DNA of 64,000 nucleotides from Artemia franciscana (taxonomy: Eukaryota > Arthropoda > Branchiopoda > Anostraca > Artemiidae). The notes under the pieces are model-generated. The model was not told where the DNA came from, made no database searches, and saw nothing but the letters and a program-made list of their open reading frames with translations. A program made the translations under genes and the position numbers. The stretch is from positions 1 through 64,000 of the forward strand of contig NW_027062658.1 of the NCBI RefSeq assembly GCF_032884065.1, read 5' to 3'. The stretch's first letter is position 1; each line of letters opens with the position of its first letter. Positions 10,012-20,914 of this stretch are shown here, piece after piece.

Positions 10012-11448
10012 TTCTGAACGTTTTTGAATCAATGCATGTTTTGATTTTGGCTCTCCGCAGAGGAATAATCAAAACGAAATTTTGCATATTTTCTTAGGGG
10101 GGGGGGCTAAATGGCTTTCTCATAATTTTGATCGAATGATTTTGAGAAAAAAAGAGCGGGGGCGAAGCCTAGTTGCCCTCCGATTTTTTGGTTAATTAAA
10201 AAGGCAACTAGAACTTTTAATATTTTACGAATCTTTTTATTGGTAAAAGATTTACGTAACTTATAAATTAGCTTACGTCAAGAACTTTTGTATTCTCGTG
10301 TTTTTATTACATATATGAGGGGATTCGCCCCATCGTCAGTACCTCGCTCTTTACACTAAAGCTTAAATTTTATCCCAATTCATTAAGAATGACCCCTGAA
10401 TCACAAAAGCCGTAGAATAAATAGTTGAAATTACTAAAAATACTTTAGCGTAAAGAGCTAGGTATCATAAGGAGTTGAGCCCCTTATATGGGTAATAATT
10501 TCTGTTTTTCTTAAGTTTTATTGCTGTTCCTTACTTCCAGGTGAAAAAGCTTTTTCACATTTATTTTTTATTTTTTTTTTAAATAATGCTAGTAAATCCT
10601 GCTCTCCCTTCATGGAAGTTTTCTTTTCCCATGACAAATTCTCGATGGAAAGTTCCCCCAGAATATCCCCCTCTTCTCAACCCCTCCCCCCAACCAAAAA
10701 AATCCTCCTGAAAACGCCTGTATACTTCCCAATAACCATTACTATATGTAAGCACAGGTCAAAGTTTGTAACTTGTTGCCTCTCCCACGGGGACCGTGGG
10801 GGAGTAAGTCGTCCCCAAAGACATAGTTATAAGGTTTTTCGACTACGCTGAATAAAATGGCTATCTCAGAATTTTGATCTGTTGACTTTGGGAAAATAAT
10901 TAGCGTGGGAGGGGGCCTAGGTGCCCTCCAATTTTTTTGGTCACTTAAAAAGGGCACTAGAACTTTTCATTTCCGTTAGAATGAGCTCTCTTGCAACATT
11001 CTAGGACAACTGGGTCGATACGATCACCCCTGGGGAAAAGAAACAACAAAAAAACAAAAAAAAAAAAAAATAAATAAACACGCATCCGTGATCTGCCTTC
11101 TGGCAAAAAATGCAAAATTCCACATTTTTGTAGATAGGAGCTCGAAACTTCTACAATAGGGTTCTCTGATACGCTGAATCTGATGGTGTGATTTTCGTTA
11201 AGATTCTATGACTTTTAGGGGGTGTTTCCCCCTATTTTCTAAAATAACGCAAATTTTCTCAGGCTCGTAACTTTTGATGGGTAAGACTAAACTTGATGAA
11301 ACCAGCATTAATTATATATTTAAAACCAGCATTAAAATGCGATTCTTTTAGCTATATAGCTATTGGTATCAAAATTCCATTTTTTAGAGTTTTGGTTACT
11401 ATTGAGCCGGGTCGCTCCTTACTACAGTTCGTTACCACGAACTGTTTG
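9713..11448 (-). mobile_element. F17 composite foldback repeat, full copy
   Basis: F17 is a label for a 1.7-kb non-coding repeat found at least seven times here. In this copy the order from 9713 is a 299-bp perfect-looking foldback (9713-10011), an AGTTGCCCTCC module, a second inverted pair around TTTAGCGTAAAGAGC (10330-10460), the GAACTTTTCATTTCCG module (about 10730-10990), a poly(A) tract and a terminal small hairpin ACAGTTCG-CGAACTGT (about 11425-11446). No reading frame is conserved between copies, so the short open frames inside are chance. Confidence 0.75.
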
Positions 11449-11880
11449 ATTCATACAACGTTTTGGCAATCTGAATGCACACAGTGTGGTTTGATTTAGT
11501 ACCTTTTGGGTAGTTCAAAATGTATCTAAACATACACTGAGTCCCAATTAATATTGAAAGATTTTCCCCCTATCCGACTGTTTATCACCACCCACCAAGG
11601 AAAACTCCTTAGCCATTATAGTCATATTAATACAAAGGATCTCTATATTTTCTTTTTTTACCATATGTTTCTGCATATTATAAATAGATAAGTTTCAGAG
11701 GTTGAATGATAAAGTTGCTTTAATTAACTTTGTTACTAACTATCCAAATTACGCTAACTGTTTTGACAAAATTCTTAGTAATGCCGTGTTCGTGCGGGTG
11801 ATTTAAGAAAGACAATTTTAAAATGGATATTAAGTATTAAAACAAAGGCTATTTTGAACCATCAATTCCCCAAAGCACTT
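11449..11880. other. No recognisable feature
   Basis: AT-rich unique sequence with no persuasive frame, splice pair or repeat. Confidence 0.4.
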
Positions 11881-12070
11881 CTTATAGAAGCTCATTTTAT
11901 TTGGAAATTGAAAGTTCTAGTATCCTTTTTAGGAGTCAAAAGTGATTGGAGGGCAACGCACCCCCTCCCATGTCCATCAATTCCTAAAACACATCCAATG
12001 AAAATTTTTGAGATAGCTATTTTGTTCAGCATAGTTCAAAGGTCTCCAGACTTCTTGGGGCAAGTGCTAT
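11881..12070. repeat. Diverged F17/satellite module
   Basis: The words GGAAATTGAAAGTTCTAGTA, GATTGGAGGGCAAC and GAGATAGCTATTTTGTTCAG are shared with F17 (for example 18040-18180) and with the 270-bp satellite at 54-57 kb. It is a lone, older copy of the module. Confidence 0.6.
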
Positions 12071-12074
12071 AGGT

Positions 12075-13340
12075 TATGTAATCGCCCACTATTTTCGCCA
12101 TTGTTACTATAGTTACTGTATTTGCCTATTGTTACTATTGTAATTCCTAGTAGCATTATGGCTATTAAAGCTAGGGCTATTACTAGTTCTACAGCTACTA
12201 CTACTACTGTTTTTACTATTACTACTGCTACTAAAGTTACTAAGGCAGAATTTTGGGAAATGTTAAGCTAAATCAAAACACATTATGCGCATACAGGTTG
12301 TCAAGAGCAACCATCAGCAATGCCTCAGGAACAGTCTATGATAATAAGTTGAAACTTTCAGCGTGTGTTGAAAAAACAAAGGTGCTATGTGTATACTGCA
12401 GCTAATGCTACTACTACAACCATTGCTACTACTGAAGCTAAGAGTATGAAGGTTAAAGTTTCAGGAAGTTTTTCGGTGGATTTTGAACCAAGTCAAAACG
12501 AACTATGAGCATGCAGACTGTCAGACGGGTGTAACGACAATATCTCAGGAACAGCTACCATTACTAAGCTGGAACTTTCAGGGTATATTGTAGCGGATTC
12601 TGAACTAAGCCAAAAACACTGTGGGTGCACTACTAATACTGCTACTACGATTGCTGTAACTAGTGAGGCTAAGGGTATTAAGTTAAACCTGTTAGGGAAA
12701 CGTTTCGGGGGGGGGGGTCTCAATTGCACGAAAAAATATATATGCACACAGGTTTTTAAAAGATCATAACCGATACGACTCCTTCATCTTGTGAGGTTTT
12801 ACAACTATATAAACTATTCGAATAAAAAGAAAATTATTAATAAAAGTAAAGAGTGAAGCTGTCTTGAGCAGAAAAAAATTAAATTTAATGACATTAAATT
12901 TCGTATTTGGCACAAAAATTCAAGCATAAAACGAATTTTTAACGAGTTTTCTTGATGAATAAGAAACGTTATGAATTGATATAATTGAAAGTTGGGAAAG
13001 CTATCTTGTTCAGAATAGTTGAAAGGTCCAACGACTTTCCCCCTAAAGATAACATGACCCTTTACCCTTTTGGAGAAGGATTGAAAGTCATACCATTTGC
13101 CCATTGTTTAAATGTTTAATTGGGATAAGTTTGATCCTTGGTCTCCAAAAAGGCTTTAAGTTATACAGGTGAAGCTTTCATGGAATGTTTGAAGTTGAGT
13201 GTTGAACCAAATTAAAACACACTATGTGTATGAATGTTTTAAAAAGGGTGTATCTCAGAAACACCTTAGGGTATTAAACTGGAGCTTTCAGGGGATGATG
13301 AAGAGGATGTCGAATTCACCAAAAGACAAAAGGTCCACGC
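12075..13340 (+). repeat. Diverged tandem repeat of about 200 bp
   Basis: Three or more units share a (CTACTA)n stretch, a GAACCAAGTCAAAACG-like word, CTATGAGCATGCAG and ATCTCAGGAACAGCTACC, then AGCTGGAACTTTCAGGG (about 12240, 12440 and 13190). The same family appears on the opposite strand at 29.1-30.7 kb. An F17-like word and pieces of it interrupt the array at 12950-13080. It is non-coding. Confidence 0.55.
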
Positions 13341-13760
13341 TACTACCACAACTACAATTTAACTGCCACAGTAATCTATTTTCGAATTAAATTTGGTATA
13401 TTAGACATCTTTTTCATCGACACATTAGTCACGATGACATTCTTTCATTTTTTCGCTGCTTATAATGAGATGGAAATGGATAGTAATTTTTTTAAGCTCA
13501 CTCTTTATTCTAAGGTTTGAGAATCCATTGGTTCTTAATTGATTTGACATTGAAGAAGAAAAATTGAACGACAGAATTCTAATTTCTGGAGCCAACGTAA
13601 GTACTTTTAAGGGCTAATGTTTCAATAATACAAAAAAAATTGGCGTCGAAGCAATATAAAACATCAAAACCAGTTCCGATGATTTAATGAATAATAAAAA
13701 CATATTTTGAAAGCCGTAGGAATTACAATCAACAGCAAAATATTATCCGATAGATTTATT

Positions 13761-13861
13761 TTAAGATGTCATTGGAGAGTCAAAGTAGATTTTAAAAATA
13801 CGTGGAATCAGAGAAGTCACATCCGTCACATTTATTTCTGTTCCCTCTCTGACACCTAAAT
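13761..13861 (-). CDS. UBA3: UBA3 last exon (NEDD8-activating E1 C-terminus)
   Basis: On the minus strand a strong acceptor (CTTTTTTTCAG) is followed by a split codon and 32 codons, LGVREGTEINVTDVTSLIPR and then IFKIYFDSPMTS, a TAA stop and AATAAA immediately after it. The pattern matches the C-terminal end of animal UBA3, whose last residues read LGLVDGQELAVADVTTPQ and so on. UBA3 is the catalytic subunit of the NEDD8 E1 enzyme, with APPBP1/NAE1 as partner; this end belongs to the ubiquitin-fold domain that docks the E2 UBC12. The exon has no stops and good splice and polyadenylation signals, so it is probably a live host gene. The preceding exons, expected at higher coordinates, were not found, probably because the intron is long and full of repeats. 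Confidence 0.72.
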
Positions 13862-13965
13862 CTGAAAAAAAGAAAAAGATTAAGGACACAATATTTCACA
13901 CTAAAGTCTGGTTTAGAATTAAGCGTCTTTCATATTATGTACGTAATTCTATACTAAGTTGTCCA

Positions 13966-14168
13966 GTTAAGCCTTGTCTTGATTGACATCATTTACCCTA
14001 CCAGCAAAATTTTTTGTCGGTAGATCATTTTTGAACCGGCAGCTATGATTGGACAGCCTGTATAACTAGACAGCCTCCAAATCTTCCGATGGCTATAATT
14101 GGTTGTCCAGTTGAAACCGGCCCTGCTACTGGTAGGGTGAATGATGTCAATCAAGACGAGCCTTTATA
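13966..14168. mobile_element. Foldback MITE in UBA3 intron
   Basis: The left arm (13966-14006) contains GTCTTGATTGACATCATTTA and CCCTACCAG. The right arm (about 14125-14168) is its reverse complement with few mismatches. The roughly 115-bp centre holds two copies of a GGCTATAATTGG-like word. No protein is encoded. It lies about 100 bp upstream of the UBA3 terminal exon, so it should be spliced out. Confidence 0.7.
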
Positions 14169-15289
14169 TTAAGTTAAGTATAATGTGTCACACTTAAATA
14201 AATGCTTTCACATTAGGTTAAAGTAAAACTCCGTAAAACCATCAAAATCAGAGATTCAACCTCTGCTGAAGCATGAAGGGCTTCTTTGAAAAAGTTTATT
14301 CATTTGCTTTCAAAACTGAATATTGGCTCATCCAAAAATAACGTTTTTTTGCTGCTATATTGAATATACCCATACTTAAAACAAAATATCTATCTTTTGC
14401 ATTGAAATCATCACTGCCGACCGAAAGTCTAGAAAATAGTCTAGACTAACTTTGTTTTCGTTCGACCAGAAAGCAAGATCCACGCGGTTTTACCCACACT
14501 TGAATCCTAGCCATATACGGTTTTTTTTTTTTTTTTTTTTTAGCAAATAAAATAGCCCTGTTTACTTAAAAACTTACGTACCTGATTTTAACATTCCGAT
14601 TAAGAAAACATTCCGATTAAGAAAAAAAGAAAGACAGAAAAATGCAAGAATAGGTTGTTGTAAACCACACAAGGTAGTTGAGCTGTTTACGCCAACTGTA
14701 GACTGGATTTGTTGTTTCACCAACATCTCCTCGTAGTTTAATGGAAAAAACGCGTTCAAGTAAAATTGTCATTTTTCTCATATGCCCTAAATACCGTACG
14801 CAAAAAAGGTAACTATTCGAAAAGTTTAAGTTAATTCACGGAAATGGGGGGGGGATCTCGGACTAAAAAAGGGGAGTATGCAACTAACTCATTTTCAGAG
14901 TCAATTTTAGCAGAGTCTAACTTTTCCAGATTTCCCCGGCTATTCCTCTAACCCGTCTATTGAGTTTTAACGTCACAACCTCATTGACAAGACTAACAGA
15001 TGCCATAAAATGGGCTTGGTTTGGAATATGAATTAGAAATAAGTCTTTTACAGTATTATTCATGGCTTGGTTTTCTATTTATTTAGAAAGCGATCATCCG
15101 TACTAAAACAAGAAGTGTTTATAGATTTAAAGATACCTTGGATTCACAATCAAGATACATTGAATCAATATCTGATATACTCAAGAAATGCTTAATCCAG
15201 TAAAATCATTTCACACAGCTAGGATTATCCAATAGCTAAGACAATTGAATCGTAGGGGTTCAACCAATAAATAAGTATTCAAAGAATAT
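14169..15289. other. Probable intron; no firm feature
   Basis: No exon could be assigned. A poly(T) run lies at 14520-14542. A minus-strand frame at 14574-14759 ends in a good donor (GTACGTAAG) but its peptide was not recognised as UBA3. A short palindrome, GTCTAGA..TCTAGAC, is at 14427-14446. Confidence 0.4.
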
Positions 15290-15405
15290 TATTAGGGTAA
15301 TAATACTTATTACCTAGTAATACTTGTTACTATTATATAGTAAGTGTTATTACATTAGCATTATTATAATAATAATAACAATTAATACTTATTACTATTA
15401 GGAGG
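15290..15405. repeat. AT-rich degenerate microsatellite
   Basis: Degenerate TAATACTTATTACTA words repeat over about 115 bp. They have no other structure. Confidence 0.6.
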
Positions 15406-15536
15406 ATTATCCCATTTCTCCCAGACCTACCCCCCCCCCCCAAATGGAAATTTTCTCCCGCAGAAAATTTTCTCATGCAGAATTTCTCCTTGCGATATTT
15501 TCTCCTTAAAAATACCTCAGAAAATTCTAACTCTGC

Positions 15537-16310
15537 TTAAAATTTCCCCCCAGGCGATGTCTCCAAAGCATCCCCAATATAAAATGGGGTCGTCAACGAG
15601 AAAGTAAGATAAATGAAATAAATTTCTAGTACAAATTCTGGCAAATTCCCCCGTGTAAAACTTCCCCTGGAAATTTCAAATCGGGAAACTTCCATCCCAA
15701 TGGAAAATTCTTCCCGTAGAAAATCCATCAACAGAAAATCTCCCTTCCCCTGAAAAATGTCGGTAGGCTTATCTATAACAAATACTATATGTAAACAATG
15801 GGCAAATTTAGTAACATACGGCCCTTCCTCCAGTGGTTTTGGGAGGGTCATGTTATGTCCAACGACATCGTTATTATATCTTTTAGCTATACTAAATAAA
15901 ATGACAATCTCAAAGTTATGATCAGACAACTTTTGGCGAAACAGGATAGCTTTAACTTTAAATTCCTTTTCGAATGAGATCTCTCCCGATATTCTAGGAT
16001 CGTTGGTTCAATATGATCACACCTGAGACAAAAAAGAATAAAAAAACACGCATCCTTGATCTTTCTTCTGGAAAAATATTTACAAAATTCCTCATTTTTG
16101 TAGATAGGAGCTTGAAACCTCTACAGTATGGTTGTCTATGTAGTGTTTTCCCTTTTTTCGAAGATGAGGCAAATTTTCTTAGCTTTTGATCGGTAACATT
16201 AAACTTTATGATTCTCATATATTTAGAACCGGCACAATAAGCCAATTTTTTGTCATATATCTATTGATATTGAAATTCCGTTTTTAATGTTTCGGTTTGA
16301 TTAAACATGG
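15537..16310 (-). mobile_element. Old diverged F17 copy
   Basis: In the same order and orientation as 10600-11448, but heavily mutated: ACTATATGTAAACAATGGGC, TATCTTTTAGCTATACTAAA, CTCATTTTTGTAGATAGGAG and TTGATATTGAAATTCCG are recognisable. The terminal hairpin and the long foldback are missing. Confidence 0.6.
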
Positions 16311-16446
16311 TTACTACCTTTTAAAGACTTGGATAAGTTGGCTTCAGTATGTTCCCTCAATGCTTTCATATACAGGGTTTTGTTCCTTCCTTCTGCTGTG
16401 ACCATTGTGACACCCGGACTCCTCATTTGATACACGGGGCTTTCAA

Positions 16447-17290
16447 ACAGTTCGTGGTAACGAACTGTAGTAAGGAGCGATCCGGCTCAATAGTAACCAA
16501 AACTCTAAAAAATTGAATTTTGATATCAATAGCTACATCAAAAGAATCGCATTTTAATGCTGATTTTAAATATATAAGTTTCATCAAGTTTAGTCTTAGC
16601 CATCAAAAGTTACGAGCCTGAGAAAATTTGCCTTATTTAGGAAAATAGGGGGAAACACCCCCTAAAAGTCGTAGGATCTTGACGAAAATGAAACCATCAG
16701 ATTCAGCGTATCAGAGAACCCTACTGTAGAAGTTTCAAGCTCCTATCTACAAAAATGTGGAATTTTGCATTTTTTGCCCGAAGACAAATCACGGGTGCGT
16801 GTTTATTTGTTTTTTTTTTTTTTTTTGTTTTTTTTTTTTTTCCCCAGGGGTCATCGTATCGACCAAGTGGTCCTAGAATGTCGCAAGAGGGCTCATTCTA
16901 ACGGAAATGAAAAGTTCTAGTGCCCTTTTTAAGTGACCAAAAAAATTGGAGGGCATCTAGGCCCCCTCCCACGCTCATTTTTTTCCCAAATTCAACGGAT
17001 CAAAATTTTGAGATAGCCATTTTGTTTAGCATAGTCGAAAATCATAATAACTATGTTTTTGGGGATGACTTACTCCCCCACAGTCCCTGGGGGAGGGGTT
17101 GCAAGTTACAAACTTCAACCAGTCTTTACATATAATAATGGTTATTGGAAAGTGTACAGACGTTTTCAGGGGGATTTTTTTGGTTTTGGGGGTAGGGTTG
17201 AGGGAGGGGGCTATGTGGGAGGATCTTTCCTTGGAGAAATATGCCATGGGGGAAAAAATTCAATGAAAAGGGCGCAGGACGAATCTGGTC
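16447..17290 (+). mobile_element. F17 copy, truncated
   Basis: Starts with TTTCAAACAGTTCGTGGTAA and the terminal hairpin, and keeps the TCATCAAGTTTAGTCTTA body, the poly(T) tract and the AAAGTTCTAGTGCCCTTTTT module. It stops near AAAAGGGCGCAGGAC at about 17280, so both internal hairpin regions are absent. Confidence 0.7.
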
Positions 17291-17597
17291 ACGTTAGAAA
17301 AAAACGTCAAATTAAGAGCTTAATATACAATGCTGGGTGTTCGGAGCCTCTCTATTATGGAGTATAATTTGAAAATAACACAACTATGCGAGCGATAAAA
17401 CATATATACCACAACCATAACTACTGCTAAGAGATAACACAACTATAAAGCGAAAACAGGTGAAAACTAACGGGAAAATAAACGAACTAAGAGGTGGAAG
17501 GGGCCCAGAGAAAAACTATAATCCTTTTTCAATTTTGAGCCTAACTTCCGCAAAGGAGTAATAATGTCAGAAGCCCCGAAATACCGAATTATTTTCT
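17291..17597. other. No recognisable feature
   Basis: Unique sequence between two F17 copies, without a frame or repeat that I recognise. Confidence 0.4.
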
Positions 17598-19340
17598 TTT
17601 CAAACAGTTCGTGGTAAGGAACTGTAGTAAGGGGCGACCCGGCTCAATAGTAAACGAAACTCTAAAAAACGGAATTTTGATGCTAAAAGATACATCAAAA
17701 GATTCGAATTTTTACGCTGATTCTAAATATTAAGTTTCAATTAATTTAGTCTTTGTCATCAAAAGTTACGAGCCTGAGAAAATTTGCCCTATTTTGGAAA
17801 AAAGGGGGAAACATCCATTAAAAGTCATAGAATCTTAACGAAAATCACACTATCGCATTCGGTATATCAGAGAACTCTATAGCAAAAATTTCAAGCTCCT
17901 ATCTAAAAAATGTGGAATTTTGTATTTTTTGCCAGAAGACAAATCACGGGTGCGTGTTTATTTATTTTTTTTTTTTTTTTTTTTTCCCAGGGGTCATCTT
18001 ATCGACCAAGTGGTCCTAGGATGTCGCGAGAGGGCTCATTCTAACGGAAATGAAAAGTTCTAGTGCCCTTTTTAAGTGACCAAAAAATTGGAGGGCAAAT
18101 AGGCCCCCTCCCATGCTCATTTTTTTCCAAAAGTCAAAAGATTAAAATTTTAAGATAGCCATTTTGTTCAGCATAGTCGAAAACCATAATAACTATGTCT
18201 TTGGGAATGACTTACTCCCCCACAATCCCTGAGGGAGGGGCTGCAAGTTACAAACTTTGACCAGTGTTTACATATAGTAATGGTTATTGGGAAGTGTACA
18301 GACGTTTTCATGGGGATTTTTTGGTTTGGGGGGTGGGGTTGATGGGAGAGGGCTTTGTGGGAGGATCTTTCCTTTGAGGAATATGTCACGGGGGAAGAAA
18401 AATTCAATGAAAAGGGCGCAGGATTTTCTAGCATTACTATAAAAAAAACAATGAAAAAATAAACATGAAAACATTTTTTCAAAAGAAAGTAAGGAATAGC
18501 ATTGAAATTTAAAACGAACAGAGATTATTACGCATATGAGGGGTTCTAAAAATACTTTAGCATAAAGAGCGAGGTATTTAGGAGGAGATAGATACCTCGC
18601 TCTTGATGCTAAAATATTTTTAGTGATTTCAACTATTTATTCTACGGCCTTTTTGATTCAGGGGTCATTCTTAAAGAATTGGGACAAAACTTACGATTTA
18701 GTGTAAAGAGCGAGGTATTAACGAGGGTACAAACCCCCTCGTACACATAATAAAAATATAAGAATATAAAAGTTTGTTACGTAAGTTAAATCTTAAGTTA
18801 CGTATATTTTTTACTAATAAAAACGTTCGTTGAATATTAAAAGTTCTAGTAGCCTTTTTAAGTAACCGAAAAATTGGAGGGCAGCAAGGCCTCCTTCCCC
18901 ACCCCTTATTTCTCAAAATCGTCAGATCAAAACTAAGAGAAAGCCATTTAGCCAAAAAAAAATTAATATACTAATTTCATTTCAATAATTTATGTGCGGA
19001 GAGCCAAAATCAAACATGCATTAATTCAAAAACGTTCAGAAATTAAATAAAAAAAATTAGTTTTTTTAACTGAAAGTAAGGAGCGACATTAAAACTTAAA
19101 ACGAACAGAAATTACTCCGTATATGAAATGGGTTGTCCCCTCCGCAGTCCCACGCTCTTTACGCTAAAGTTGTTCATTGTTTTAAAAAGTAGAATTGTGG
19201 CAAAGAGTCAAACTTTAGCGTAAAGAGCGAGGGACTGCGGAGGGGACAACCCATTTCATATACGGAGTAATTTCTGTTCGTTTTAAGTTTTAATGTCGCT
19301 CCTTACTTTCAGTTAAAAAAACTAGTTTTTTTTATTTAAT
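17598..19340 (+). mobile_element. F17 composite foldback repeat, full copy
   Basis: The order is terminal hairpin (17601-17625), body, poly(T) tract, GAGGGCTCATT module (18030-18190), short inverted pair TAGCATAAAGAGCGAGGTAT (about 18550-18615), a second copy of the GTTCTAGTAGCC module (18840-18960), and the long foldback (19042-19340). The match to 61203-62946 is collinear over the full length. There is no conserved protein. Confidence 0.78.
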
Positions 19341-19944
19341 CAATCAAAAAATCTATTAGCTCTCTCAGTGTACTCTCTTCTCGGAGCGTGATTATCTGAG
19401 ACTCCAGACTGCAGGCCATACAATCTTTCTAAAAAAGATTACAACAATAGTAAAGAGCCTTTCAAAGTAGTAAAATATTCAAGAAGTCATTATTATTACG
19501 ACCTTAATATGTTCTTAGACTGAATTTCCTTTGAGAAAGGTAAAAAACGTTGATTAAACAATATCTGTAGATGCTTTGTTTTCTGAAGGAATGAGCTCTC
19601 AAGTGGTTCACTATGAAATGGCCACAACAACAGGAAAGAAATAACATAGGAGACGTAGCACTGGTTGATAAGTCAAGGCTACTGCGTTGAGTCTGTCTTA
19701 CCCCACTGAAATGAACCATTAAATACTGATGAAGGGTACTGATGAATAATGATGAAAAAAAAATTCTAAAAAAAAGATCTTCTAAAAAAACAACTTACAT
19801 TAATGCAAAAAAAAAAAGAATTAAAAAAAGTCAGATTGACACTTTCTTGTTGAAAAATAAACAGATACAGCTGTTCTATATTTTACCATTAGCATCATTG
19901 TCTTTTTTTATGATAAATCTGAACACTTTTTTTTTTTAAATCAA
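19341..19944. other. No recognisable feature
   Basis: Anonymous AT-rich sequence. A lysine-rich frame at 19742-19939 is a translation of A-runs and is not supported as a gene. Confidence 0.4.
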
Positions 19945-20545
19945 AAGGCCTTTAGAACAGAGACTAAAACTATAGGAACCATAGAATTTAAAGAAAGTTG
20001 TCAAATAAAATATGTAGTCTAATCATGAGTGTTTATTATGCATATAACACGTTGACATGTCTCAAGAATTCATCCGTGGAGTTCCATCAATATTTCCTAG
20101 GTGTACGTTTGAACTACAAAAACACAGAAATAATGAACAATTATTTCGATTTAGTATAATTGAGTTGTTTCAGGAAACAAGAAGTGACGACGAAGAAAAT
20201 AAATTAGAGAAAAAAGAAGTATCCTCACCATTGAAGAAATTAGATAACCGCGATTTATCGCCTTACCGTATTATCAATTATCAATTTAAGAGGCCTTACC
20301 GTCATCTAAAGGAACTTCAATTCCTACCCTAAAAATTAATAACTGGGCTATCTTTCAAGACATACATGTAAAGATCAAAGACTTTGCAATAGAGACTGAA
20401 ACTATATAAACCATAGAATTCAAAGAAAGTTGTCAAATAAAATATGTAGTCTGATCATGAGTGTTTATTATGCATATAACACGATGATATGTTTAAAGAA
20501 AATTACTTGATTCACCCATGGAGTTGAATCAATATTTCCTAGGTA
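19945..20545. repeat. Direct duplication of about 165 bp
   Basis: About 19950-20105 and 20380-20545 share AAGAAAGTTGTCAAATAAAA, TATGTAGTCTAATCATGAG, TGTTTATTATGCATATAACA and CAATATTTCCTAGGT with roughly 10 percent differences. The segment between them holds the frame at 20115-20332. Confidence 0.7.
20057..20332 (+). CDS. Hypothetical 91-codon frame, possible exon
   Basis: I do not recognise this protein. The frame has an ordinary amino-acid mix, with an acidic and basic middle (RSDDEENKLEKKEVSSPL) and an aromatic-basic end (YQFKRPYRHLKELQF). A pyrimidine-rich AG (GAGTTGTTTCAG) at about 20173 could be a splice acceptor. The first third overlaps the duplicated repeat, which argues against the upstream ATG. 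It could be a terminal exon of a host gene or a chance frame. Confidence 0.2.
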   Translation: MSQEFIRGVPSIFPRCTFELQKHRNNEQLFRFSIIELFQETRSDDEENKLEKKEVSSPLKKLDNRDLSPYRIINYQFKRPYRHLKELQFLP

Positions 20546-20914
20546 CTTGAAATGTACTTAAAATTATTTTGTGTTTAAACACTACCAAGCAGCTTACTTG
20601 TACTTGTTGCGTGTTTAGGTCAAATCCAGGCTATTCGTGGCGTCCAGCAGACACCAACGTGCGTCCTTCAAAAGGTTTTGATCGAGGGTGGAAGGCTCTC
20701 TAGCCATGATCTCTAACCACTGCCGCTCCCAACAACAGCCATATTTTCAAAACCCTTCGAATGGCTCAAAATCATACACAAAAATGTCACGAGTCTAAGT
20801 CACGAGAAAAATTATACAAGTTTAGCTTGAGCTGAAAAGTAGCAATGGCTCAGAGATAAGCTTCATCAGTGATTCTTGATAATTAAAAGCAAATGCTTCT
20901 GTGTTCAAGGATAA
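20546..20914. other. No recognisable feature
   Basis: This stretch precedes the end of the L2 relic and contains no supported gene. Confidence 0.35.

Noticed and set aside
10612-10957. Small proteins encoded on either strand of F17 copies (also 16920-17367, 18168-18482, 60269-60586 and 61668-61964)
   Set aside because: Frames are not preserved between copies and both strands are open at once; no known domain.
14574-14759. A further UBA3 exon with donor GTACGTAAG
   Set aside because: The peptide does not match the expected UBA3 sequence upstream of the last exon, and no acceptor fits.
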